From Ophiostoma sp. CBS 140.51 (taxonomy: Eukaryota; Ascomycota; Sordariomycetes; Ophiostomatales; Ophiostomataceae): DNA of 64,000 nucleotides. A program made the position numbers and the translations under genes. The stretch covers positions 51,127 through 115,126 of the forward strand of contig JANSLP010000082.1 of assembly GCA_029298735.1 (NCBI GenBank), given 5' to 3'. Positions 44,886-56,200 of the stretch are shown piece by piece. A model generated the notes under the pieces. It was given only the letters and a program-made list of their open reading frames with translations. It searched no databases and was not told the origin of the DNA. Position 1 is the first letter of the stretch; every line of letters starts with the position of its first letter.

Positions 44886-47800
44886 ATGTCTCGAGCTTAC
44901 AACAACGGCCGGCCTGGTGCCGGGCCGGGGACGCCCAACAACAAGAGCATACTTGGCGTGCTCAAGGCCGCCGAGATTATCGAATCCAAGACGACGCTGT
45001 CAGCGGGTGAGTTTGCGATCGTGCGTCGACTATACCAGATCTTTAAACGCTAACGTTCCCAGAAATCCTCGCTACGATCCTCGATTACCTCCCGATCCCT
45101 GACCAAATCTCCTTTGCCCGCACCTGCCGCCGAATGCGCGAAATGGTTTACGATGACACGCGATGGGTGTCCCGCCTACAGAGCATGGGCGCATGGAACG
45201 AGGCGGAAGCACGGCGGCGGTTTGACGAGGCGATGCAGAAGCGGAGGCGGGACACGGCGGTAGCAGCTGCTGCGGCCAATGCGGCCACCGGTATGGGAGG
45301 CAATGGTTTAGTTGGCGGTGGCAGCGGTGTGGCACATGGTGCATCAGCAACCCCGGGATCAAGACAGGTCAGCGGCAGCACGACACTCTTTGACGCTTCA
45401 CTTGAAGAGGAGCGGAGACGACAGCTTCGGTTGCAACAGCAGCAACAAGAACAGCAGCAGCTAGTCCGGGCTCGCGACGGATTCGAGACGCTCACAATTG
45501 GTGGCGATGAAGCACAATCACAACCACCGGGTGCATCGGCAGCAGAAAAGAGCCCACTACAAGACTCAGAGGCGCTGCTTGACGTGTTCAAGAACGTTCA
45601 AAGCGTGCGCGGCCATGCTCGCCAAGAATTTGGTCGTATCTACGGCGCTCTGGGGCCCTTCTACTGGGACCTGCAACGATCACGGACACATGCCGACCCG
45701 GCCATCTTCAAGGTCTTTCGCGACCCGGAGCGGCAAGCGCGTATGCTGGCCAACCTGCGCACATTCTCTCAGAGCGACTGGGCCCAGGGCTGGCGCCAGC
45801 GCGAGGAGAAGCTGACATCGATGACGAGCATCTTTGAGAGCGCTGTGTTGCGTGAGTTTGAGCAAGGGTACGAGTTTTGGGACGTCGATGGCCGCATGCG
45901 CAAGTACGCACATGTGCTCGACGTTCTGGGCGGCAGCACGGCTGGTGTCGACCTGTTTATTCAGAAGCACCCGCTTTTTGACGATCACGAGTTGACGTCT
46001 ATGAATGCCATGGGCTGCATCAACCTGGCACCTCGCGCCACCTCCTCGCCTGACAACCTCATCACACTTGACCCTTCGCGTGCCTTCTTTGAGCTGCTGA
46101 CACGCAAGGTCAATGAGCAGAGCAGTGTTATTGGCCGCATCTTTCCCCGGCCTGGTCGTGTGTTCTGGGCACTGGTTGACAAGGTCCGCGAGGACATGAT
46201 TATGGAGTACATTACGCCACTGCTCGACGAGACACACGAACGCAACCTGCCGGCGTACTTGACGGCCGTATCGGGTCTCTTTGAGCAGGCCCTGCAGTTC
46301 CTCAAGGCTCTCGAGCCGCCCAAATCGCCCGATGCCGACAAGCCCAAAACCGGGTCAGCAACAACACCCAAGAAGCACACAAAGAACACGCCGAGCACTG
46401 CGTCCGACGAGTTTGAGCGGCCGGGTAAGCTGAAGCGGAGGAGCACCAAGACGCTGCCGCCAGGAGCGTCCGTCCCTGGGACAATCGAGGAGGAAGAAGA
46501 CGAAGACGACGAGGATGCATGGCGGCCCAAGGCCCGACTACGTAAAGTACGCGAGCTCGCCTTCCGGACCTTCGAGCCGCATCTCGACTTGTATCTTCAG
46601 GAAGAGCTTGACTACTTTACCAAGCACATTGAGGCCGAGGTGCGTGAGTGGGACAAGAAGCTGTCGGAGCAGGACGCCGATGCCGAGTCCTTTTATATGG
46701 CCAACTTCAACCGACAGGAAGTCAAGAAGGATTTCTTGAGTTCGTTCAAAAAAGTCGTCATGATGCCCGTGACGGTCCTTCCCAGTCTTCCCGGGCAGCT
46801 CAACCCCTTTGCTGCCAGCAGCAGCACAAAAACGCCTGGCGCGAGCGACACGAACCTCTCTCTCCCTCAACAACCACATACCACAACCGCTTCCGGACGG
46901 GCAACACCAAACCCGTTGAGCCAGCTGCCTGAGAAGGCGCCCGATGACGAACTGGCGGCCAAGGCAGCTTTGATGACGTCGCGGCTGGAGGGTATCAAGT
47001 CGCTGTTCAGTCTCGAAATGGCGCTTAACCTCGTACACGCTGCCAAGACGAGTCTTGGTCGTGCTGCTGTGTTTGTCCAATTGGGTGGCCAGGCAGCCGG
47101 TGAGGCCCGCGAGCAGTGTGAGACCATCTTTGTGGTACTCTTGCGCATCTTGGGCAATGGCCACGTCAAGCAGGGCTTCGACAAGGCTGTTGAACACCTG
47201 TCACAGTACAACCCGCGCACCGTTGTCGTTCGACCAACATCGACCATCTCGACCACCGGAGAGGGCAGCAATGGTGGCTTCGGTGCATCGGAAAAGGATG
47301 CGGCTGCTAACTCTGGAGGCGGCCATGATGGCGGTGTCGCTCCACTTATGACTTTTATCGAGCTCGTCAACGTAGGCGACCTCATCTCGCAAATGATTGA
47401 CGTCTTTTACGAACAGCAGCTGGCGGGGCCCAAGATTGCTGACCGCAACGACTTTTTGGATCCGGCGGGTCTGGCCAAGAAGCGGTTTGAGCAAATGATT
47501 GACGAGAGCGTGGCTGCTGGCCTCAACAAGGGCATCGATGTGTTGATGGACGAGGTCGAGTACATTTGCGCTACCACCCAAAAACCGACCGACTACTACC
47601 CAGAGGCCGTTGAAGCTGTGGCTGAGAGCGGTCTTTCCTTCTTGAACGGCACACTTTCGAGTGTCACAGGTGGCGGCAGCAGTAGTGGCGACGGTCTGTC
47701 GACACCCAAATCTGGCGGATCAGCTACCTCGCCTGGCGCTCCAGGAGCCCCTGCTGCCAGCGCGTTCGACCCCTTTGCTGCCGCCGATATTGGCCCAACC

Positions 47801-48253
47801 CAGACGGCAATGCGCGTCGTTGATTTGGTGAGAGGCCACACCAACATGCTCAAGGGCAGCACGGAAAAGACGATGCTCGACGTCTTCAACGGCGAAGTCG
47901 GCCTGCGCCTGTTTACGGCCGTCTGCAAGCACCTGAAGCGGCAGCGGATCAGCATGGCCGGTGCTGTGCACGTCATTGCCGACATGACGCTGTATTTCGA
48001 CTATGTGCGGACACTGCGCAACCCCGACCTGCTGGCCTACTTTAGAGCACTACGCGAGCTCAGCCAGCTGTACCTCATTGACGCACGGCACCACGCCAAG
48101 GAGATGGCCGTCATCATTGCCGACGGCGACCGGTTTGGCGGTGTGTTCCGGGCCGAAGAGGTGTACGAGTTTGCCGAGCGACGGGCGGACTGGTATCAGG
48201 TCAAGCGCAATGTCGAGCGGGCCATGTACGGTCTGGAGTGCTCTGTTATGTAG
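44886..48253 (+). CDS. RCY1: recyclin-1: F-box protein with exocyst Sec10-like domain
   Basis: Matches the Rcy1/Pof6 family, F-box proteins that act with Skp1 in endosome-to-plasma-membrane recycling. Two exons are inferred, 44886-45006 and 45063-48253, with a 56-nt intron (GTGAGT donor, CTAAC branch, CCCAG acceptor), giving 1103 residues. The junction restores the F-box at about residues 41-75: EILATILDYLPIPDQISFAR then TCRRMREMV. The rest is a long helical Sec10-like region, with blocks such as FIQKHPLFDDHEL, VFWALVDKVREDMIMEYITP, LEMALNLVHAAKTSLGRAAV and, near the end, LMDEVEYICATTQKPTDYYP. An inserted acidic, low-complexity linker lies at about 46320-46520 and a Ser/Gly/Ala linker at about 47640-47770. 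The C-terminus VERAMYGLECSVM ends in a CAAX-like CSVM, so prenylation is possible, as known for yeast Rcy1. Confidence 0.93.
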
Positions 48254-48529
48254 GGGCCAACTCGCTCTCATACTCATAAAATTATATATAACTTCTTTCA
48301 TAGCCACTTTCTTTGGATTTACCACAGCGCTACAAATCAATACCATATTTTTGTTTTTAGAATAACTATTGACTCCTGATCCATGATATATTTTGAACAT
48401 GCTAGCTCACAAAGGCCCGTGAGATGTTTGAAATGTTTCGAAATATAAAGTACACATAAACGCCTATTGGCCTGTTGCCCTTTTTACCAGTCCTTTAACG
48501 CCAAATTTACATTGCCAACCAAGGCCGGT

Positions 48530-49861
48530 CTATTTCCGTCCGAAATCCAACCGACGGGCCACTTTGGCACCTCGGTCTTGCTCGTCGCCCGTGTTGGCAC
48601 CACTGCCACCACCAACCGCACCTGGTCTCCGCTTCAGATCGGCCGCCATCCGTGCAGCTTCCCGTTCGCGCTCCTTCTCCTTCTCGGCTGCTGCTACGTT
48701 GCGTCGCGGCAGGTCTTGGACGGGTGTCGGGCGCGGCTCGGCGTGCCACCAGGGATGGTCGAGCATAGCACGTGCTGTGATGCGCCGTCTTGGGTCAAGT
48801 ACGAGTGTCTTCATCAGCAGATCGACGCCCTCTGAGCCGACAGTGCCAAAGGGACCCAAGAACGTATCACGAGTGGCTACAGGGTAGACACGGTCCGTAG
48901 GGACGGTGTATGAGTCGAGGCGCGTCACACCGGGCCAGTTGTCCTCGTTGGGCGTACCCAAGGCGCGGCAGATGAGGCCAATCTGTTCGACTTCTGTGTT
49001 GCCCGGCAAGTAAGGGTTGCGAATGACGAGTTCGGCAAAGACGAGACCAACGGACCACACATCGACGGTGCCCGTGTAGTGGCGAGCACCAAACAACAGC
49101 TCGGGAGGACGGTACCAGCGCGTAATGACATTGGCCGTCATGACGCGGTAAGGGTCAGCACAGGACCGCGCAAGACCAAAATCAGCAAGTTTGAGGGCAC
49201 CGTCGGCAGCGACCAACAAGTTGTTGGGCTTGATATCACGATGGAGGACGGCTCTGTCGTGACAGAAAGCCACAGCCCGACACAGCATGCCCATCCATGC
49301 CTTGATGTCGGCAGCGCCATAGCGAACAGCGGCCGTGTCACGGATCAGCATCTCCAGGTCGCCGCGCGGCAAGTGCTCCAGAACAAGACACAGGTTCTGG
49401 TCGCGGGTGCTGTAGACGGAGTGCATGCGGATAATGTTGGGGTGGTGCAGTTCCTGCAAGAACTTGATTTCGCGGACAGCGTCGGGCGCGATGCCGTCGC
49501 TGTATTCTTTCTGCACCTTGATTTTCTTGATGGCGACGAGCTGGTTCCATTTGTCACGCACGCGGCCCTCGTAGACGACGGCGTAGGTACCTTCACCGAG
49601 TTCCTTGCCCCGGATGTACTTGTTCTTTTCCTCCTCGTTGAGCCGCTCGGCGACGTCCATTGTTATCGGGTGCCGGTGCTGGGGCGGTTGTGTCTGCGAC
49701 TTTGTTCCTGTCCCCGCTGCTGCTGCAGCTCCACCGTGTGGCGTGCCGCCATTAGAGTGTGTCGGTGGCCGTGAAGGAAGGGCAGAGCCAGGTCGAGATG
49801 AAGCTGCCGACGAGGCTGTCAGCACGTCCGTTGGGACGGCGAGCAGCGGCGATGCACTCAT
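48530..49861 (-). CDS. KIN28: CDK7/Kin28-type cyclin-dependent kinase
   Basis: Catalytic subunit of the TFIIH kinase module, which with a cyclin H partner phosphorylates the RNA polymerase II C-terminal domain and may activate other CDKs. It is a single exon of 443 residues. The kinase domain starts at about residue 83: GEGTYAVVYEG loop (89-99), VAIKK lysine (112), an altered PSTAIRE helix GIAPDAVREIKFLQEL, HRDIKPNNLL (207-216), DFGLARS (227-233), a T-loop threonine in VMTANVITRWY (242), and RPPELLFGARHYTGTVDVWS typical of CDK7. The extra N-terminal 67 residues are Pro/Ser/Ala-rich, and a second ATG (MDVAERLNEEEKNK) would give a more standard start. The C-terminal tail is charged (EKEKEREREAARM). 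It is convergent with RCY1 (276 bases between stops). Confidence 0.93.
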   Translation of the reverse strand: MSASPLLAVPTDVLTASSAASSRPGSALPSRPPTHSNGGTPHGGAAAAAGTGTKSQTQPPQHRHPITMDVAERLNEEEKNKYIRGKELGEGTYAVVYEGRVRDKWNQLVAIKKIKVQKEYSDGIAPDAVREIKFLQELHHPNIIRMHSVYSTRDQNLCLVLEHLPRGDLEMLIRDTAAVRYGAADIKAWMGMLCRAVAFCHDRAVLHRDIKPNNLLVAADGALKLADFGLARSCADPYRVMTANVITRWYRPPELLFGARHYTGTVDVWSVGLVFAELVIRNPYLPGNTEVEQIGLICRALGTPNEDNWPGVTRLDSYTVPTDRVYPVATRDTFLGPFGTVGSEGVDLLMKTLVLDPRRRITARAMLDHPWWHAEPRPTPVQDLPRRNVAAAEKEKEREREAARMAADLKRRPGAVGGGSGANTGDEQDRGAKVARRLDFGRK

Positions 49862-51231
49862 GGTGGGGGTGTCGAGGTGTGGGAAGGTCGAGAGAGAGGC
49901 AACAGAAAACGCGAGTGGTGTGAGTGGAAATACTTATCGACGTCGTGGGGTGACGTGACGTGACGAGAAGCTTCGACAAGTCGACAAATCGAAATTGTGG
50001 TCGTGGAAAAGGACGTCGCTGGCTGAGAGGTCAGGGTCGCACGACGCCAGGGACAGAAGGAGCTTCAGCCAAGCTTCTGGTTCTAGGTCCCCTTCAGCCT
50101 CCTGTCCCGGATGAGGAAAGAGCGGGCAGGGGTGTTTCTATGGGCGCCATGGTGTCTCTCACTGTTGCCATTGTTGCCTCTGTTGCCTTTCAGTGGCTGA
50201 GAAGCTGGTGTGGCCCGTTGTGGCTTGTGCCTTTTTTTTTTTATCGGATTTTAGCGGACTGGGCGGGGTCCTGACTCCCCGACAGTGCGCAAGACCCACT
50301 CTTTCCAGGCCAGTCGGGCCACTGGAGTGAGTTGATTTTCAGTTCGGTCAGACCGCTGTCTCACAGGTTTTGGGCGCTTTAGGCCGCTACAAAAAGAGAC
50401 CGACCAGGGTGTTTCGGCAATTAGCAGCGCGCAAGACAAAGATAACCATCGCGCGCGATCCTGACGTCATGCCAACGCGTGGCTGCCTCCAGCAACAAAA
50501 GGACGAAAGAAAAAGAGGAAACAACGACGCAAGCTTCCACCCACACTCTCCATAACGCAGGAAATCCTTGGCACAGGAAAGAGCGATTGATCTTCTAGAC
50601 TCTCTTTAATTACCCAGCAATCCTCTGGAAATCAACAAGTACACAAATAGAAAAAGAAAAATAGAAAAATAGAAAAAGAGAAGGAGCGCCCATCGTTCCC
50701 CCTGCAAAGGCTAAGTTTCTTGGTCGGCACAACAAAACTAGTCAACATTGACGTCGTTCTTTCTGCTCTGGTCTACTGTGCACGACTAAGTGACCAAGCA
50801 AGAAAGAACGAGAAAGCTTTCTTTATTTGACATCTTTTCCTCCAATCCATCTCTTCCGTGGCTTTTTTTCTTTCCTCTCCCCTCTATCAAGGCATCATCC
50901 AACTATTTCTTCTCGCCACAGCTTTCCACAAGCAACTGCCGTCTGGTTCAGGGCCGCTCGAGCAAGCATTGGATCGTTTTCACGTCTTGGCAATATTCCG
51001 TGGAACAAAGGCAAGATTAAGTGAGAAGAAAAGGCACCGAAGAGCCAAAAGGGGCCAAAAAGACCAAAAAACGTCGACGTCGACGATACTGCAGCAAAAC
51101 GGGACGGCACACACCTTTCTGACCTTGTCCCGTCATACGACCTCAACCTCTTTGACCAATCTCCTCCCACATCTCTTGGCCTCGCCTCCTCAAAGGTCTA
51201 TTGTACCTGACTATCACAACCAACCGCCACA
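49862..51231. other. shared upstream region, KIN28 / SFK1-like
   Basis: About 1.4 kb of divergent intergenic DNA with no supported gene. AT-rich AGAAAAAT repeats lie at about 50645-50690, followed by a mixed pyrimidine-rich leader for the + strand gene from about 50820. Confidence 0.55.
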
Positions 51232-52395
51232 ATGATTCATCGAATTTCATATTGGGTAAGATACAGCCATCGTTCAACGCTCAATTACGTTATTCGACAC
51301 CTCCCCTAACATCTCCAGTTCCTCCCCGTCCTGTCCGGCTCCGTCTGGCTGGGCATGCTCCTGGGCATGCTCATCGGCTGGTGCGTCGACACTCACCGTG
51401 AGCACTATGTTTCAATGGACGACAACCAGTCCGTCGCATACATCAGCGATATCGGCGCCTCGCCCAAGTTCAAGCCCATGTTCATCGCCCTCTGCGTCGT
51501 CACCACCGTTACCCTCGACCTTTCGTTCCTCGCCGACCGCTGGCTGCGCCATTCCGGCCGCCTGACGCCCAACGGCAGTACGGGCCAAAAGGTGCTCGGC
51601 AGCCTGACCATTTTCTTTGCCTTGCTAGGCACAGCCGGTCTGATTTTGCTGTCCATATTTGACGTGGCGCACCACAAGAACCTGCACGACGGGTTCTTGT
51701 TGCTCTTCTTGGGCGGCTATGTGCTGTCGGCCATTTGCATCTGCTGGGAGTACCAGCGCCTTGGTATCCACAACCGCCACCTGCGTATCCTCAGCTTCTC
51801 CTTCTGGGTCAAGCTCGCGTTTGTCCTAGCCGAGGTCGTCCTGGCCATCATCTTTGTGTCCTTGACCTTCACGGACCACACGACGGGTGGTGCCATTGTC
51901 GAGTGGATTATTGCCTTTATCTTTGCGCTCTACATCTACTCCTTCTGCATCGACCTATACCCGGCTGTCCACACCCGCCACCTCAAGCGCCGCTACCGCG
52001 AGAAGACGGGCATGAACGGCAGCGGCAGCGACCACACCAACAATCCCAATGGCAGCGTCACGACGGGCGGCGCCGCCATGGCCCAAGACGGTGCCAACTA
52101 CTATGCCGGTGCTAATGCTAATGGTGCGACCGAGATGGACGCCACCAACGGCAACAACTACCGTGGCTACGGTACCGGTGCCGGTGCAGCACCCGTCACA
52201 GCACCAGGGTCGACCGGCTACTACGACAATACCTACGGTGAGAGTGCAGCCCGCGCTACACGGCAACCGCGCACCAACAACAACAATATGAATGGCAGCG
52301 CGTTTGTCGACGACGGCCTGAACGGCACCACAAACGGCCATTCGACGCTGAACCAGCCAGAACAAGCGTACCAGCCGAGCCGGAGTTACCAATAG
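51232..52395 (+). CDS. SFK1: Frag1/DRAM/Sfk1-family membrane protein
   Basis: Multi-pass plasma-membrane protein of the Sfk1/Frag1 family. Yeast Sfk1 supports phosphoinositide (Stt4) signalling and lipid asymmetry. Two exons are inferred: 51232-51255 (eight codons, MIHRISYW) and 51319-52395, with a 63-nt intron (GTAAGA donor, CCTAAC branch, TCCAG acceptor), giving 366 residues. Six hydrophobic helices are visible: PVLSGSVWLGMLLGMLIGWC, FIALCVVTTVTLDLSFLA, LTIFFALLGTAGLILLSIFD, LLLFLGGYVLSAICICWEYQ, KLAFVLAEVVLAIIFVSL and WIIAFIFALYIYSFCIDLYP. HTRHLKRRYREK marks the cytosolic end of the last helix, and the final 150 residues are a disordered Asn/Gly/Ala/Thr-rich tail. The stop is TAG followed by CAG TGG. 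Confidence 0.88.
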
Positions 52396-53223
52396 CAGTG
52401 GGACAACGCTTTTATGGGAGAAAAATGGATTATAGGGGAGGATGTGTGATGTAACTGGCGGGGTTAGAGTGAGGATGGGAATGATATGGGACGAGTACGA
52501 GTATATATACCTTTTTGCATGGACGGGTTTTTTTCTTTTATGCGTTTGCATTTTTCACGGTTTACGGGTTGCCATGGGGCAGGTTTTTCTTTGTCTCTCT
52601 TTTGGATACACACATGCAACATGCTTATTACTTATTATAAACTTTTTTGTATATTTGAGAATATTATTTTATGAACAGTGGTATTTTTTTGTTATAACTT
52701 TGGCGTATATCGATACAATTTTGTAAGTTGAAAAGACTATTTGCGTACAGTAACAGTACAAATAAAATGCGGAACAAAAACCATGCGGGGTGAAATGTAT
52801 TTGGATATCCAAAAGTGTAGTAAATCAGACAGGAGATGTGAAGGGGGTGTGGTAAAGGTAAAAAAAAACAGTTGAGAAAAGAAAAGAGAAGAAAAAAAGC
52901 AGCTTGTGCTACCCGTTGTCGTTGTAAATTGGGAATCATGTGTGGGAACAAAGAAAGGAATGGAAAAGAGCCCTGGGGATATCCTGTTGCTTCCGCCCAG
53001 AAAAACGCCAGTAAGATCTGAAAAAGAAACCCGGGAAATAGAAGTGAAAATAGAAAAGACAAAAGGAAGTTTGAAAACCGAAAGATAAACGAGACGATAA
53101 AACAACGAATGAAAAACATAAAATCAATAGAAACATCCGATAACATGTACACCAAATGCAAAGACTCGTTTTTCAAACAAAGGAAATGAGAACAAAATAT
53201 CAAAACAGATGATACTCCGTCAC
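52396..53223. other. convergent intergenic region
   Basis: About 0.8 kb between the 3' ends of the SFK1-like gene and EIS1. It is AT-rich, with no gene seen. Confidence 0.65.
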
Positions 53224-56200
53224 CTACGAGTACTCCTCGAGGTTCTCAAGGAAGCGCGAGTCGCGTACAGGGCTGGCGCTCTTCTTGCCAGCGGGGTCGC
53301 GAATGGCCTTGGGCGGCGTCAGCTCGCCCGCGTTGGCACCCGAGTCACCTGTGGTGGGAGGCGGGACGGTCACAAAAGTACTGCCCTTGTCGGTGGCCCC
53401 AGCAGCTGTAGTTGAAACAGTCTCACCAGTTTCCGTCTTTGCACCAGCAGGGGAAGCGCCGCTAAAGTGGGCAAAGATGTTGTGGCCGACGAGACCGAAA
53501 CCGCTACCGCTGTGACCGGGGACACCGGCCTCGCTGCTGTAGTGGCTGCTGGTGTAGCTGGTGCGATTTCCGGGCGAGGTGTAGTCCAGATTAGGAGCGT
53601 TGAGACCGCTCGCATTGCCAGAGTGGCTGGTGGAAGCGGCGGCGGCAGTGCCTGCGGTACCAGCGACGCCGGCGGCACCGGCCACACCGGCAGCGGTACC
53701 AAGACCCGATGCGGTAGTGGCACCACCGGAAGTACCGGTGGTGGTGGTACCCTCGGCAGGACCCATGATGACAGGAGTCAGAGGACCAAGGCTCTCGAAA
53801 CCCTTGACGGGCAGAGCAATGGGTGTGGCATGGCCAGACTGGCCCTGAGCCAGAGCGGCGGCGTCCTTCTCAGACGAGTCTTTGGCGGCAGTGATGCCCG
53901 TGGCGTCCGAGTCAAGAGCCTTGCCCGAATCGCCGAGAGTCTCAGAGTCACCCCGACGACCACCCTGTTCAGCGAAGCTCTGGCGCTGGCTGCCTGTGGG
54001 GGTGTAGTAGCCCTCGTTCACGCTGTTGGTGCTGTTGCGCTGCTGGTTGGCGGCAGAGCCAGAAGCATCCTTGTCTTTGCCCTTGGACGAGGAGGCAAGT
54101 CCGGCCGCTGCGGCACTACCGGCGGCACCGACGGCACCGCCAGCAATCAGGGGCATGGTCAGGGAACCACTACCGACACGGTTGGGCGGGACCTCGGAAG
54201 CCGCGAGGGCGTGGCCGCCAACAAAGGACTTTTCAGAGTTGGGAGCGACGGCAGAGGTGCCCAGGGCCTTGGAGGGAGCCGATCCAGAGGCGCCGCCTGC
54301 TGTCGACGAGGCTGTTGAGGCAGCGGCACCGCCTGTGGCCGCAGCCTTACCACCCGATGTGGACGAGGCTGGGGCACCGCTTGAGGAAGCCGACTTGGAC
54401 CGGTCACGCGAGAAGCGCGACTTTAGCCACGACTTGACTTTGTTGGAGTTTGGCGACGAGGCCGAGTCGTCAGACTGGGGCGAGAGGGGCGACAGCGGTG
54501 TCGAGGAAGCCTGAGCACCAGTGGCAGGAGCAGCACCGCTCGAACTGGCACCGTTGGTAGTACCAGGGACGACAGACTTGGCCTGAGAGGCGACACCAGC
54601 GCCAACAGCACCGGCAGCACCGACAAGACCAGCAGCGCCACCAGCGACGGCGCTACCCGAAACCTTGGAAGTGGGACCATTGCTGATGCTCTCGGATCTG
54701 CCACGCTCGACGGCAGCAGTGTTGCTGTTGCTGTTGTTGCCGTCCTTGGGCATCTTGACGAACAGCTTGGACAGTCTGCGGCTGGTGCTGCTGCCGCTCT
54801 TCTCGAGGGGCGCACCGTTGCGGTCAGCCCTGCTGCTATTGTCAGCAGCAGCAGCCGAGGGAGTCTGGACAGCGGCAGCAGCAGTCGGTGCAGAAGTGGG
54901 CGACACATCATGAGTAGGGGCAGCGGAAGAACCAGCGATTGGCTGTGTCACGGGGGCTGTGGCGAGCGAAGAAGCGTTGGTGATGTCGGCTGCAACCGTA
55001 GTTGTAGCTGCAGCAGGCTCAGCCGACGCCGACTTGCCAGCAAGAGCGCCAGCACCAGCACCGGCAGCAGCACCAGTAGCGGCACCGGCACCAACACCAG
55101 CACCCGAGGGGCCCGCACCAGGGCTGCCCAGAGACGAAATATCGTTGGTGTGCGAGTCACCGGCATTGCTGGATGTATCGGGAGCAGTCATCATATCCTC
55201 ATCAGCAGCAGTCTTGCCGGCAGCTTCATGAGTGGATTCCTCTCTAGTAGCCTCATGCTTGCCCTTGCCGTTGACAATGTTGCCGGCCTTGTCGGTGACA
55301 GAGCCGACGGTAGCGCCGGCACCGCTAGCGGCAGCGGCACCAGCACCAAGACCGAAGCCGATGGGGATGCCGAGAATCTTGCTACGTCTCTTCTCGGGCT
55401 TCTCCTCAGCCTTGCGGGCCTTGTCGTCCTCTGCGGGTGGGTTAGTGAGTGGAATTGGCTTGAATACAGGATAGTGGTGTGGCTTACTCTTCATCTGTTT
55501 GTACATGTCCTTCATTTCCTTGTCGCGGGCCTTGAGCATGGCAGCCTCGGCCTTCCGCTCTTCTTCTTCCTGGCGCAACTTGGCCTGGCGCTCAAACTCG
55601 GCCTGTTGCTTCTCGTGCATGTCGTCGATCATGGGCTGCATGCGGCGGGTAGCAATCTTGTCGACCTCGGAGCGGTCCATGAACTTGCCGCCGCCAATGT
55701 CGACCTGGTGCGACTGCGGGTAGGAGCCAATGTGCGCGTCGGCGCGGGCCTGGGCCAGAGCCGTGAGCTGGGGCTCAATGCTCTTGATGACGGACGGTGG
55801 CATTCTGCCCGAGTTCGCATAGACCTGCTCGTCAATGTCCTGGAGCTGCGACTTGACGTTGCGCTGGGCAGCCAAAAGAACGTTCTGGCGGTCGCGGCGT
55901 CTCTTGTCTTCAACCTCGGAGATGCGGCTCGACAGGAGGGACATTTGGTTGCGGATCTCCTGGGAGCGCATGCGGTCGGCAGCGACGTCGCTGTCGCTGG
56001 ACGACCGGCGACGGCGGAGACGGCCACGCATTGTCAGGCGGCGCGAAGTCTCATCGCCAGCCGAGGCACCCAAGTTGGGATCCACATAGTGGTCACGGTA
56101 CTCACGGTCCTTGGCGTGCAGCTCATGGAGCTTCTCAAGGCGCTCCTGGGCAAGTTTGTAGGCCTGCTCCTGCACGTTGGGCACGGAATGACCATCGGCA

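Noticed and set aside
52393..52449. SFK1-like stop TAG followed by CAG TGG as a readthrough signal
   Set aside because: Only the first codon fits CAR-YYA, and the 17-codon extension has no coding character.
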